This document shows positions 1-6,986 of a DNA stretch of 11,065 nucleotides, piece by piece. The notes under the pieces were generated by a model. It worked only from the letters and a program-made list of their open reading frames with translations, was not told the origin of the DNA and ran no database searches. Source of the stretch: Alphaproteobacteria bacterium UBA3650. Lineage in GTDB: Bacteria; Pseudomonadota; Alphaproteobacteria; CAAHEQ01; UBA3637. How positions within the stretch are numbered: the stretch's first letter is position 1; each line of letters opens with the position of its first letter. Location of the stretch: contig DFKH01000059.1 in the NCBI GenBank assembly GCA_002373815.1, forward strand, positions 1 through 11,065, read 5' to 3'. The position numbers and the translations under genes were made by a program.

Positions 1-816
1 CAATCGACTGGTGTTTTTGCGAATCGTCCTGATATGAAGGTGGAAAATGGGCAGATTTTTGAAATTGAAATGCCTTCTGCAACTCCTGCGGATGTGAAGC
101 CAGAAGAAATGTCCTTGGATATTGTGTATGAAGATGATGATGTCATTGTGGTGAATAAGCCAGCAGGTTTGGTGGTGCATCCTGGGGCTGGAAATTGGGA
201 ACATACACTTGTGAATGGGCTTTTATTTCATTGTAAAGGTAGTTTATCGGGTATTGGTGGTGTGGAACGTCCAGGTATTGTGCATCGGATTGATAAGGAC
301 ACCTCAGGTTTATTAGTGGTGGCGAAAAATGATAAGGCCCATGTGGCGTTGGCTAAGCAATTTGAAGTCCATTCTATTCAGCGTGAATATCAAGCTTTTG
401 TGTGGGGTAAGCTAGAGCAAGAAGAGGGACGTATTGAAGGCAATATTGGGCGCTCCTCAACGAATCGTCAAAAGATGGCATTGGTGCGTGTTGGTGGTAA
501 GTCGGCGGTAACACACTATACGCGGTTGGCTGTGTATGGTGGTGGTCTTGTAAGTTATGTGAAGTGTGTTTTGGAAACGGGTCGGACACATCAAATTCGT
601 GTGCATATGAGTTCTATTCGGCATCCTCTTGTGGGAGATTATACCTATGGTAAGCCGCCTAAAAATGCGCCAGATGTTGCACGTGATTTTCCACGTCAAG
701 CATTGCATGCGGGCGTGCTTGGTTTTGTTCATCCAACAACGGGAAAGCAACTTGTTTTCGAAGTGCCTATGCCCCAAGATATGCAAGAGTTAAAAGAAAA
801 ATTGGAAGCGCTTTAA
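1..816 (+). CDS. rluD: 23S rRNA pseudouridine synthase RluD (5'-truncated by window edge)
   Basis: Isomerises uridines to pseudouridine in 23S rRNA; in E. coli RluD acts on helix 69 (1911, 1915, 1917). The reading frame is open from base 1 (QSTGVFANRPD before the Met at 34), so the Met at 34 is internal and the N-terminal part, expected to carry an S4 RNA-binding domain, lies outside the window. Counting from that Met, NKPAGLVVHPGAGN lies at 41-54, the catalytic motif GIVHRIDKDTSGLL at 81-94 with nucleophile Asp87, and the RluA-family motif LETGRTHQIRVHM near 181-193. The VVHPGAG and RQALHA stretches favour RluD over RluC. Its stop codon overlaps the stop of the convergent truA by 4 nt. No terminator hairpin is visible between the two genes. 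Family assignment is secure; the exact rRNA targets are inferred. Confidence 0.93.
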   Translation, partial: QSTGVFANRPDMKVENGQIFEIEMPSATPADVKPEEMSLDIVYEDDDVIVVNKPAGLVVHPGAGNWEHTLVNGLLFHCKGSLSGIGGVERPGIVHRIDKDTSGLLVVAKNDKAHVALAKQFEVHSIQREYQAFVWGKLEQEEGRIEGNIGRSSTNRQKMALVRVGGKSAVTHYTRLAVYGGGLVSYVKCVLETGRTHQIRVHMSSIRHPLVGDYTYGKPPKNAPDVARDFPRQALHAGVLGFVHPTTGKQLVFEVPMPQDMQELKEKLEAL

Positions 817-1547
817 TATTCCACAGATTCAAAGTACAGACCTTCTGGCGGTGCAGTAGGACCACCTTTGGTGCGGTCACAGGCTTCAAATGCCTTTTTA
901 AATTTATCTTGAGACCATTTTCCTTCACCGACCAATTCCAATGTGCCAACCATGTTGCGGACTTGATGGTGTAAGAAAGATTTAGCGGCGACATGACATT
1001 CAATGATTTCTTCCTTTTGTATGATTTCAAAAGAATCTAACGTTTTGATGGGACTTTTGGCCTGACATTCACTAGCACGGAAGGTGGAAAAGTCGTGTTT
1101 ACCAAGCATTAAATTGGCGGCTTTTTTCATTTTTTGAATGTCTAATTTTGGGCGTACCCACCACACATGTCCTTTGTTGATAGATGGGGGATAAGGTGTG
1201 TTTTGAATCTTATAAATATAGTGACGTTTCTTGGCTGAAAAACGTGCGTGAAAATCATCTGTCGCTTCTTCTATGCTTTTAATGCTGATGGGGTAGGGGC
1301 GAACAAGTGCATTTAATGATTCAAAAAGACGATAAGTATTTAATTTTTCCTCTGTTTCTATATGGGCGACTTGTGCGATGGCGTGAACGCCCGTATCTGT
1401 GCGACCCGATCCCCAAAGAGTTATTGGATGGCGCAGAGCTGTTTTAAGAGCATCTTCTAAAACGCCTTGTACAGATAGCTGTCCTGTTTGGCGTTGCCAA
1501 CCGATAAAAGGAGTGCCGTCATATTCAATGATGAATTTATATCTCAT
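813..1547 (-). CDS. truA: tRNA pseudouridine(38-40) synthase TruA
   Basis: Converts uridines 38-40 of the tRNA anticodon stem-loop to pseudouridine in the cytoplasm. The 244-aa product has the usual TruA length. It opens MRYKFIIEYDGTPFIGWQRQ and carries the catalytic motif GSGRTDTGVHA with nucleophile Asp51; later typical stretches are DFHARFSAKKRHYIYKI and FLHHQVRNMVG. A longer frame opens at 1598, but the start at 1547 is chosen because the protein then begins exactly where TruA proteins do, an AGGA ribosome site sits just upstream, and the ATG overlaps the fmt stop as ATGA (1544-1547), which suggests translational coupling. It is the last gene of the def-fmt-truA operon and converges on rluD. 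Confidence 0.95.
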   Translation of the reverse strand: MRYKFIIEYDGTPFIGWQRQTGQLSVQGVLEDALKTALRHPITLWGSGRTDTGVHAIAQVAHIETEEKLNTYRLFESLNALVRPYPISIKSIEEATDDFHARFSAKKRHYIYKIQNTPYPPSINKGHVWWVRPKLDIQKMKKAANLMLGKHDFSTFRASECQAKSPIKTLDSFEIIQKEEIIECHVAAKSFLHHQVRNMVGTLELVGEGKWSQDKFKKAFEACDRTKGGPTAPPEGLYFESVEY

Positions 1548-2542
1548 TTTCCTGTGCTTAAAAAAGTGTCGCCAACATTTAATAAATGGCCGTTGCAAAA
1601 TTCTTGACCAGAAGTGCGTTTTTTGCCTTCTGCTTGAATATCTGTTAGTTCTAATGTCCCGTTTTTACAGCTTATGACAATTTTATTGTCTGCTCGAATG
1701 ATAGTGCCTGCTGCTAAGTCAGAAGATGTATCAAAAGCAGAAGCATTGTATATTTTGAGGCGCACTATTTTCCCTTTTTTATCTTTGAAACAAGTGAAAG
1801 CGCCAGGGATTGGTGAAAATGCACGAATTTGACACGAAATGGCTTCGGCCGATTTGTTCCAATCAATTTGTGCTTCGGCTTTGGTTATTTTTTGTGCATA
1901 GGTGGCTTGTGTGTCATCTTGCTTGCTGCCCGAAGGATTTTCGCGCAAGGTTTCCATCAATAGCTCTGGTCCTAACTCAGCCAATTGTTTGGTCAACACA
2001 TCTGCTGTGGTTGTGGCTGTTATCGGAATGGATTTTTGTTTCAAGATCAACCCTGTGTCGCAACCTGCGTCCATTTTCATAATGGTGAGACCTGTTTCCT
2101 TTTTGCCATCCAAGATAGCGCGTTGAATCGGGGCTGCTCCACGTCCGTAAGGTAATAAGGAAGCATGCAAATTGATGCATCCCATGGACGGTGTATCTAA
2201 GACAGCTTGTGGAAGGATAAGACCGTAGGCGCCGACGACCACCAAGTCAGGTTTAAATGATTGAAATTTGACAATGTTGTCAGGATTTTTAAAAGTTTCT
2301 GGTGTGACGATTTCGAATGGTTGAGGATATGTTTTTTGAAGTTCTAAAGCTGCTTTATGAACGGGGGAATAAGACAATTCTAATCCATGTCCAGCAGGCT
2401 TTGGGGCGCGTGTATAAATGGCTACCAAATCAAATTGAGGATCGCCGTTTTGTGTTTTTTCTTGAATCAACCGATTGAGTGTCGGCAAAATAAAAGAAGG
2501 TGTACCCATTATAATCAATCGTGTATGAGGTTTTAAGGTCAT
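1544..2542 (-). CDS. fmt: Methionyl-tRNA formyltransferase
   Basis: Transfers a formyl group from 10-formyl-tetrahydrofolate to Met-tRNA(fMet), producing the bacterial initiator. The 332-aa product is slightly longer than the common ~310-aa form. The N-terminal formyltransferase domain starts with LIIMGTPSF (9-17). The catalytic set is visible as Asn124 and His126 in INLHASLLPYGRGAAPI and Asp162 in DAGCDTGLIL, with the same spacing as Asn106/His108/Asp144 of E. coli Fmt. The C-terminal tRNA-binding domain follows from about residue 220 (INxxxxAEAI-like start, then SPIPGAF). Its ATG overlaps the def stop as ATGA (2539-2542), and its stop overlaps the truA ATG. Pairing with def makes functional sense: one enzyme adds the formyl group and the other removes it. 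Confidence 0.97.
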   Translation of the reverse strand: MTLKPHTRLIIMGTPSFILPTLNRLIQEKTQNGDPQFDLVAIYTRAPKPAGHGLELSYSPVHKAALELQKTYPQPFEIVTPETFKNPDNIVKFQSFKPDLVVVGAYGLILPQAVLDTPSMGCINLHASLLPYGRGAAPIQRAILDGKKETGLTIMKMDAGCDTGLILKQKSIPITATTTADVLTKQLAELGPELLMETLRENPSGSKQDDTQATYAQKITKAEAQIDWNKSAEAISCQIRAFSPIPGAFTCFKDKKGKIVRLKIYNASAFDTSSDLAAGTIIRADNKIVISCKNGTLELTDIQAEGKKRTSGQEFCNGHLLNVGDTFLSTGK

Positions 2543-3060
2543 TCTTCCTCGCTTTCACGTTTGCGACGTTTTTCCAAGTGTTTCAATAATTTATCTCGTT
2601 TTAATTTTGACAGATAGTCTATAAATAAAATACCATCTAAGTGGTCGATTTCATGTTGCATGGCGATGGCTAATAATCCATCTGCGTTGCGTGTTTGTTC
2701 AATGCCGTTTTCATCTATATATTGAACGGTTACTGTTTCCCAGCGTTCCACATCAGCATATTCTCGTGGTAAGGAGAGGCAGCCTTCATTATGTAAAATT
2801 TTATTGTCAGAATGAACGATAATTTTTGGATTCACCATTTTGATAGGATCTGGTTCTTCGCCATCAGGGGCGCAATCAATGACCACTAACCGTTTTAAAA
2901 GACCTACTTGATTAGCGGCGAGACCTACACCATTTCCAGCATACATGGTTTCTAGCATATCTGTCAATGTGTGGCGGATAGAATCATCCACTGCGTCCAC
3001 TTTTTCAGCTTTTTGACGCAAAACAGGTTCAGGAATCTCATAAATTTTCATTTTTGACAT
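2539..3060 (-). CDS. def: Peptide deformylase
   Basis: Metalloenzyme that removes the N-formyl group from nascent proteins at the ribosome exit. The 173-aa product has normal length. All three family motifs are intact: GVGLAANQ at 44-51, EGCLSLP at 92-98, and QHEIDHLDG at 135-143. Metal ligands are Cys94, His136 and His140, with catalytic Glu137; the Cys-to-first-His spacing of 42 equals that of E. coli Def. The first Met (3060) has a GGA ribosome site about 8 nt upstream. An alternative Met three codons later cannot be excluded. It is the first gene of the def-fmt-truA operon and is divergent from thpR. Confidence 0.97.
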   Translation of the reverse strand: MSKMKIYEIPEPVLRQKAEKVDAVDDSIRHTLTDMLETMYAGNGVGLAANQVGLLKRLVVIDCAPDGEEPDPIKMVNPKIIVHSDNKILHNEGCLSLPREYADVERWETVTVQYIDENGIEQTRNADGLLAIAMQHEIDHLDGILFIDYLSKLKRDKLLKHLEKRRKRESEEE

Positions 3061-3086
3061 TTTTTTGTTTCCTTTTATAAAAATAT

Positions 3087-3115
3087 ATTATACACTAGTT
3101 TTGGAGTTTTGAAAA
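3087..3115 (-). promoter_or_regulatory. Probable sigma70-type promoter of def-fmt-truA
   Basis: On the minus strand, TATAAT (3087-3092) is preceded by 17 bp and a TTTTCA -35 (3110-3115), matching 6/6 and 4/6 of the consensus hexamers, and it lies at a suitable distance from the def start. The same AT-rich 67-bp gap must hold the plus-strand promoter for thpR. There I see only weak candidates (TTGTTT at 3065-3070 with TATACA at 3089-3094), so the two promoters probably overlap. Confidence 0.5.
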
Positions 3116-3127
3116 GGAGAAAATTTT

Positions 3128-3679
3128 ATGATGCGTTTATTCATCGGCTTAGCACTGCCTGAAAAGGTGAAAGGTCAGCTGATGGCGTTGGATAAAAATT
3201 TGTCTGGTGCTTTATGGAAAAGCCCAGATAAGTTGCATTTGACATTGTCTTTTGTTGGAAATGTGGAAGAACCGATGGCGGAAGAGTTGTTGCGTGAACT
3301 GAGGTTTATTCGTTTTTCTGCATTTCATTTGTCATTAAAGGAGATTGGTTATTTTGCAACTGGTGATGTGCCTCATCATTTGTGGGTAGGTGTTGATGAA
3401 GATAAAGCGTTGAAGGAATTGCAAGAAAAAATTGCTGCTGTGGTGAGAAAGTTGGGATTTGGTGATCGAGATAAATTTAAATTTCATCCTCATGTGACCT
3501 TAGCAAAGTTACAGGGGGTTGGCTTATCGGATGTGATGAATTATATTAGTAAAAACAACTTGTTTCATTCGGATTTGTTTTTGGTGGATTCATTTAATTT
3601 GTTTTCAAGTCATGCAAAAGAGGCAGGAGAGGGTAAGTATTATAAGGTAGAAGAACAGTATCCATTAAATCTTGTTTAG
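3128..3679 (+). CDS. thpR: RNA 2',3'-cyclic phosphodiesterase ThpR (2H family)
   Basis: Member of the 2H phosphoesterase superfamily; ThpR/LigT enzymes open 2',3'-cyclic phosphate RNA ends to 2'-phosphates and can join tRNA halves in vitro. The 183-aa product has the expected size. It carries both signature tetrapeptide motifs, HLTL at 37-40 (KLHLTLSFVG) and HVTL at 122-125 (FHPHVTLAKL), whose histidines form the catalytic pair. Two consecutive ATGs occur (3128 and 3131); AAGGAGA at 3114-3120 suits either. Its TAG stop forms part of the ribosome-binding site of the following protease gene, which starts 10 nt downstream, so the two are probably co-transcribed. The physiological RNA substrate is unknown. 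Confidence 0.93.
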   Translation: MMRLFIGLALPEKVKGQLMALDKNLSGALWKSPDKLHLTLSFVGNVEEPMAEELLRELRFIRFSAFHLSLKEIGYFATGDVPHHLWVGVDEDKALKELQEKIAAVVRKLGFGDRDKFKFHPHVTLAKLQGVGLSDVMNYISKNNLFHSDLFLVDSFNLFSSHAKEAGEGKYYKVEEQYPLNLV

Positions 3680-3683
3680 GGGG
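3678..3683 (+). promoter_or_regulatory. Ribosome-binding site deciding the start of the subtilase autotransporter
   Basis: AGGGGG overlaps the thpR stop codon and lies 6 nt before the ATG at 3690. It supports that ATG over an in-frame TTG at 3672, which would add six residues (MFRGIV) ahead of an otherwise well-formed signal peptide. Confidence 0.7.
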
Positions 3684-3689
3684 ATAGTA

Positions 3690-6600
3690 ATGCGGCGTTT
3701 GACATTTGTTTGTTTTGGCCTTTTATTGATGAGTCAATCGGTTATGGCGATGACGCCACAAATGTATGCGCGTGTGATAGATGCGGTGAATTCAAGAAAT
3801 TTGAAAGCTTTAAAGCAAATAAGAGCGACTGGTGTGGATATGAATAGTCCTATGCCAAATGGGATGACACCTTTATGTGAAACTGTTGCTGAAGGTGATT
3901 ATGAAGGCTATGAAATGTTATTGACTCAAGGTGCAAGTCCTTATGTTGCCTGTATTCGTCAATTACCAGAAAAAGATGTCGCAGAATTTTATGCCCATCA
4001 ACCAAAGCCTCATACATATTATGCTGGGCGCTTGGAATCGGCTCGGTCTGTTGCTGATTGGGGAACGCCAGCGGTGCAGCAATTTCAATTTCCAATTTTG
4101 GGTGTAGGAGAGGTTTTGTTGGGTGGTGTTGCTGCTGCCGGTATTTTAACATTAGGACGTGGCGGAAGTTCAAAGGGAAATGATCCAGAAAATAAATATG
4201 TGTGGGATGCTCCGTTGAGTTTGGATGTTTCTGAATTTGAAACGACTGAATATGACGCGAGTTCTTTTGGAGATGATAGTATTAATTTTTTAGGGGCCAT
4301 CAATGCCTCATCAGCTTATGCTCGTGGGTACACTGGTTATAAGGTGAAACGTTTGGAAAATGGTACTTTGAATGGGGAAGGGGAGGAAGCAATTGATACA
4401 ACACAAAAAGTGAAAGTTGCTGTTGTTGATTCTGGTGTCTGGTCGGAGCATCCTGATTTAAGCGATAATATTGGTTCACAATACAATTTCGTTTATGGTG
4501 TGTGTTCACAAAATAATAGTGCTAAATGTTGGGAAGGAACTCCGACAAGTGACCCAACGAAAGTTACAATGCGTCTTTACGAAAATTGGGGTACAGAAAC
4601 TCAAACGGAGTTGGCGTCGGTGACGATGAAAACTTTAGATTATTTGGCTTATGCCACGAAATATGCTGATTATGAGTATTCTTCTAGTGATGCAAATCCA
4701 TGGATGTATAAGGTATGGAAGAATTCTGATGGCGTGGAATATTTGGGTTTTGTGAAAGATAACTCGTTATATGTTTATGATCCGAATCATATAAACCCAG
4801 AAGGTCCAGAAGGCGCGTGGGAAGTAACATGTGATGATACAGGTAAATGCTGGTATGACACAACCTATTTTGTCACAGAGGAGATGAATTATGATAATCA
4901 TGGAACGCATGTTGCTGGTCTTGTTGGGGCTACTCAAAATGATGAAGGTATGATGGGTGTTGCATATAATTCAACAATCATTCCTGTGAAAATTGATCTG
5001 GATGTGGGGACCTTGGAAGGGTTATCAAAAGCGGCCGAAACAGCTGATATTGTTAATGCAAGTGTGATGTATGGATCTCAATTGACTGGGGGAAGGAGAT
5101 ATGATGATGCATCTGCTGCAGCCACTGCTTTTGAACAGATGTTAGAGAATCGATCAACAACGGATCTATTGGATGCTTATAAAACGACAGCGACAGGTAA
5201 TAAAATATTGGTTTTTTCTGCTGGAAATTACGCTGGATCCTCAACTGGTGCAGAGCCACCATATGATCCACAACCATTGGCTTTGGCTGGTCTTTCCGAT
5301 TTATTTAATGGCAAAAAGGCGCACGAAGATGGTCAAACATATAATTTAACGAATTTGTTGGTAAGTGTTGTGGCGTTGAATCCGGATAATACATTAGCAG
5401 CTTATTCAGCCAAATGTGGTGTTACCAAAGATTATTGTATTGGGGCCCCCGGAGGAGTTAGTAACGTCAGTAATAAAATTTATTCAACTGTTCGAATGGC
5501 TGATGGCACAGAGGAAGATTATGGATATGAAGGAATGGTTGGTACGAGCCAAGCGGCTCCAATTGTTTCTGGGGCCTTGGCTGTTATTAAAGGCGCTTTT
5601 CCTCATTTAACAAATCAACAGGTTGTACAGATTTTATTTGAAACAGCCACAGATTTGGGGGATGAAGGTGTTGACGATATTTATGGCCATGGATTGGTCA
5701 ATTTGGATGCGGCAACAGATCCTATTGGCTTGACAAAAATCCCTTTATCTAACAAAGCAAGTGGTGCTTCTGTCGTAGCTGCAAATTCGTCAACGGTTGT
5801 ACCTGCTTCATTTGCGAGTGTGTCCAAGGTATTGCCTGCCAATATCGTTGTTTTGGATAAATATAATCGTGCTTTCCCAGTGGCGACGTCATCATTTGTT
5901 CATGTCGCAAAGCGTGAAAATAAGTTGGATGGGCATTTTAAATCGTTTATGCGTGGAAATGAAAAGGTTGTAACAGCTAATGATAAATTTACTATGGCTT
6001 ATTCTGAGCGCCGTTCTGATTTAAATGGAAAGGGTGTTCAGCATGGTTCAATGCGTTTTGAGGTTAGACCTTCTCCAAAGTGGAGTTTTAAGTCGTATTA
6101 TACAGAAAATACTGAAACAAGTGGTGGTACTTATTTTGAACGTTTGATGCAGACACCATATGCAAAAATGAAGGAAGCATGGGGTGGTGCTGTCAGTTAT
6201 GAGCTTAGTAAGAATTGGAAGGCAACTGTTTTAGGGCAGGTTGGACAAAATGGTTTTGTAAATGAAGATGATTTAAATGATATGGAACATAACAAGATAT
6301 CGCTTTTCCAAAGCACATTGCAATATAATGGTTTGAAAAAAATTGGTTTAAAAGTGACGGCAGGTGTGACAAATGAACAAGGTTCTACTTTAGGTATGTG
6401 GGGGCGTGGAGCCTTTAAGTCTGGTAATAGCAAGACGTCCTTTGTAGGTGCAGGCGTTACGTTGAATTTGACTGATGCTATTACTTTGGAAGGAATGTAT
6501 TATTCTGGCAAAACGCATGTCAGCAATGGACGTTCGTTGGTTCAAATGTCTGATTTAAGAAGTGATAGCTTTGCTTTAACGGCCACTTGGAAGGTTGATG

Positions 6601-6893
6601 ATAAAAAGACATTGGGTTTACAATTTGTATCACCTTTACGCGTGCGGCATGGGGTGGCAACGGTAGATTTGCCGATGGCACGAGATGCTCATCAAGATAT
6701 CATGTATCGTCAAAGTGTGAAGGCTGGTTTAAAACCATCCGCAAGAGAGTATGATATCGGTCTTTATTATGCTGATGCATTACAAGAAGACGTGCATTTG
6801 CAAAGTGAAGTTGGGGTGCGTTTGAACCCAGATCATGTCGCAGGCACGGCTCCTGATTGGCGTGCGTTAGTGGGTTTAAATTTTGGCCTATAA
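3690..6893 (+). CDS. Autotransporter subtilisin-like serine protease (S8) with N-terminal ankyrin-like module
   Basis: Predicted secreted or surface protease of 1067 aa. Order of parts: signal peptide 1-20 (MRRL, hydrophobic core, cleavage after VMA); ankyrin-like module 24-93 with Cys63 and Cys88; Gly/Ala-rich hydrophobic stretch 134-156; AYARGYTGY (210-218); S8 domain about 240-690; linker; beta-barrel about 765-1067. The catalytic set is complete: Asp247 in VAVVDSGV, His404 in DNHGTHVAG, oxyanion Asn513 in FSAGN, Ser620 in GTSQAAP. The Asp-to-His interval is 157 residues (32 in subtilisin), so it holds a large insert with Cys272/280 and Cys381/387. The CGVTKDYC pair (576, 583) just before GAPGG and the barrel motif SPLRVRHG resemble S8-family autotransporters. 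The last residues fit a BAM beta-signal (Gly at -6, Phe at -3, Leu at -1). It follows thpR by 10 nt and is paralogous to the next gene. Substrate and surface retention are unknown. Confidence 0.88.
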   Translation: MRRLTFVCFGLLLMSQSVMAMTPQMYARVIDAVNSRNLKALKQIRATGVDMNSPMPNGMTPLCETVAEGDYEGYEMLLTQGASPYVACIRQLPEKDVAEFYAHQPKPHTYYAGRLESARSVADWGTPAVQQFQFPILGVGEVLLGGVAAAGILTLGRGGSSKGNDPENKYVWDAPLSLDVSEFETTEYDASSFGDDSINFLGAINASSAYARGYTGYKVKRLENGTLNGEGEEAIDTTQKVKVAVVDSGVWSEHPDLSDNIGSQYNFVYGVCSQNNSAKCWEGTPTSDPTKVTMRLYENWGTETQTELASVTMKTLDYLAYATKYADYEYSSSDANPWMYKVWKNSDGVEYLGFVKDNSLYVYDPNHINPEGPEGAWEVTCDDTGKCWYDTTYFVTEEMNYDNHGTHVAGLVGATQNDEGMMGVAYNSTIIPVKIDLDVGTLEGLSKAAETADIVNASVMYGSQLTGGRRYDDASAAATAFEQMLENRSTTDLLDAYKTTATGNKILVFSAGNYAGSSTGAEPPYDPQPLALAGLSDLFNGKKAHEDGQTYNLTNLLVSVVALNPDNTLAAYSAKCGVTKDYCIGAPGGVSNVSNKIYSTVRMADGTEEDYGYEGMVGTSQAAPIVSGALAVIKGAFPHLTNQQVVQILFETATDLGDEGVDDIYGHGLVNLDAATDPIGLTKIPLSNKASGASVVAANSSTVVPASFASVSKVLPANIVVLDKYNRAFPVATSSFVHVAKRENKLDGHFKSFMRGNEKVVTANDKFTMAYSERRSDLNGKGVQHGSMRFEVRPSPKWSFKSYYTENTETSGGTYFERLMQTPYAKMKEAWGGAVSYELSKNWKATVLGQVGQNGFVNEDDLNDMEHNKISLFQSTLQYNGLKKIGLKVTAGVTNEQGSTLGMWGRGAFKSGNSKTSFVGAGVTLNLTDAITLEGMYYSGKTHVSNGRSLVQMSDLRSDSFALTATWKVDDKKTLGLQFVSPLRVRHGVATVDLPMARDAHQDIMYRQSVKAGLKPSAREYDIGLYYADALQEDVHLQSEVGVRLNPDHVAGTAPDWRALVGLNFGL

Positions 6894-6921
6894 AAAAAAT
6901 GTAAAATCCTTGTTTTTTCGC

Positions 6922-6950
6922 TTGTTTTCATATGAATTGTATGCTACCAT
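6922..6950 (+). promoter_or_regulatory. Weak candidate promoter for the pseudoprotease gene
   Basis: TTGTTT (6922-6927) and TACCAT (6945-6950) are 17 bp apart and sit in the 93-bp gap between the two large genes. Both boxes are imperfect. The -10 candidate lies inside a set of CATAC/GTATG inverted repeats (6939-6960), which could be an operator. Read-through from the upstream gene is equally possible because no terminator is visible after 6893. Confidence 0.25.
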
Positions 6951-6960
6951 ACTACGTATG
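6939..6960 (+). repeat. Alternating GTATG/CATAC inverted repeats
   Basis: GTATG (6939-6943), CATAC (6948-6952) and GTATG (6956-6960) are separated by 4 and 3 nt. The middle unit can pair with either neighbour, giving two mutually exclusive 5-bp stems, or on DNA a compact dyad operator. It lies just upstream of the TTG-initiated gene. Confidence 0.5.
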
Positions 6961-6975
6961 AAGTATAGTCAAAAA

Positions 6976-6979
6976 GGGG
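6976..6979 (+). promoter_or_regulatory. Ribosome-binding site for the TTG-initiated gene
   Basis: AAAGGGG ends 7 nt before the TTG at 6987. The frame is closed upstream by a TAG at 6966 with no ATG in between, and the next in-frame Met (residue 36) would lose the signal peptide, so this site plus TTG is the best start. Confidence 0.65.
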
Positions 6980-6986
6980 TAACCGT

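Noticed and set aside
34..36. ATG at 34 as the true start of the RluD-type gene
   Set aside because: The frame is open to the left edge with RluD-like sequence before it, so the gene begins upstream of the window.
1548..1598. Longer truA start at 1598 (17 extra residues)
   Set aside because: The extension lies inside fmt and does not resemble TruA N-termini; the ATGA overlap and ribosome site favour 1547.
6894..6930. A-run followed by T-run after the first protease gene as a terminator
   Set aside because: Only an A/T stem with a 13-nt loop could form and there is no GC-rich hairpin, so it does not look like an intrinsic terminator.
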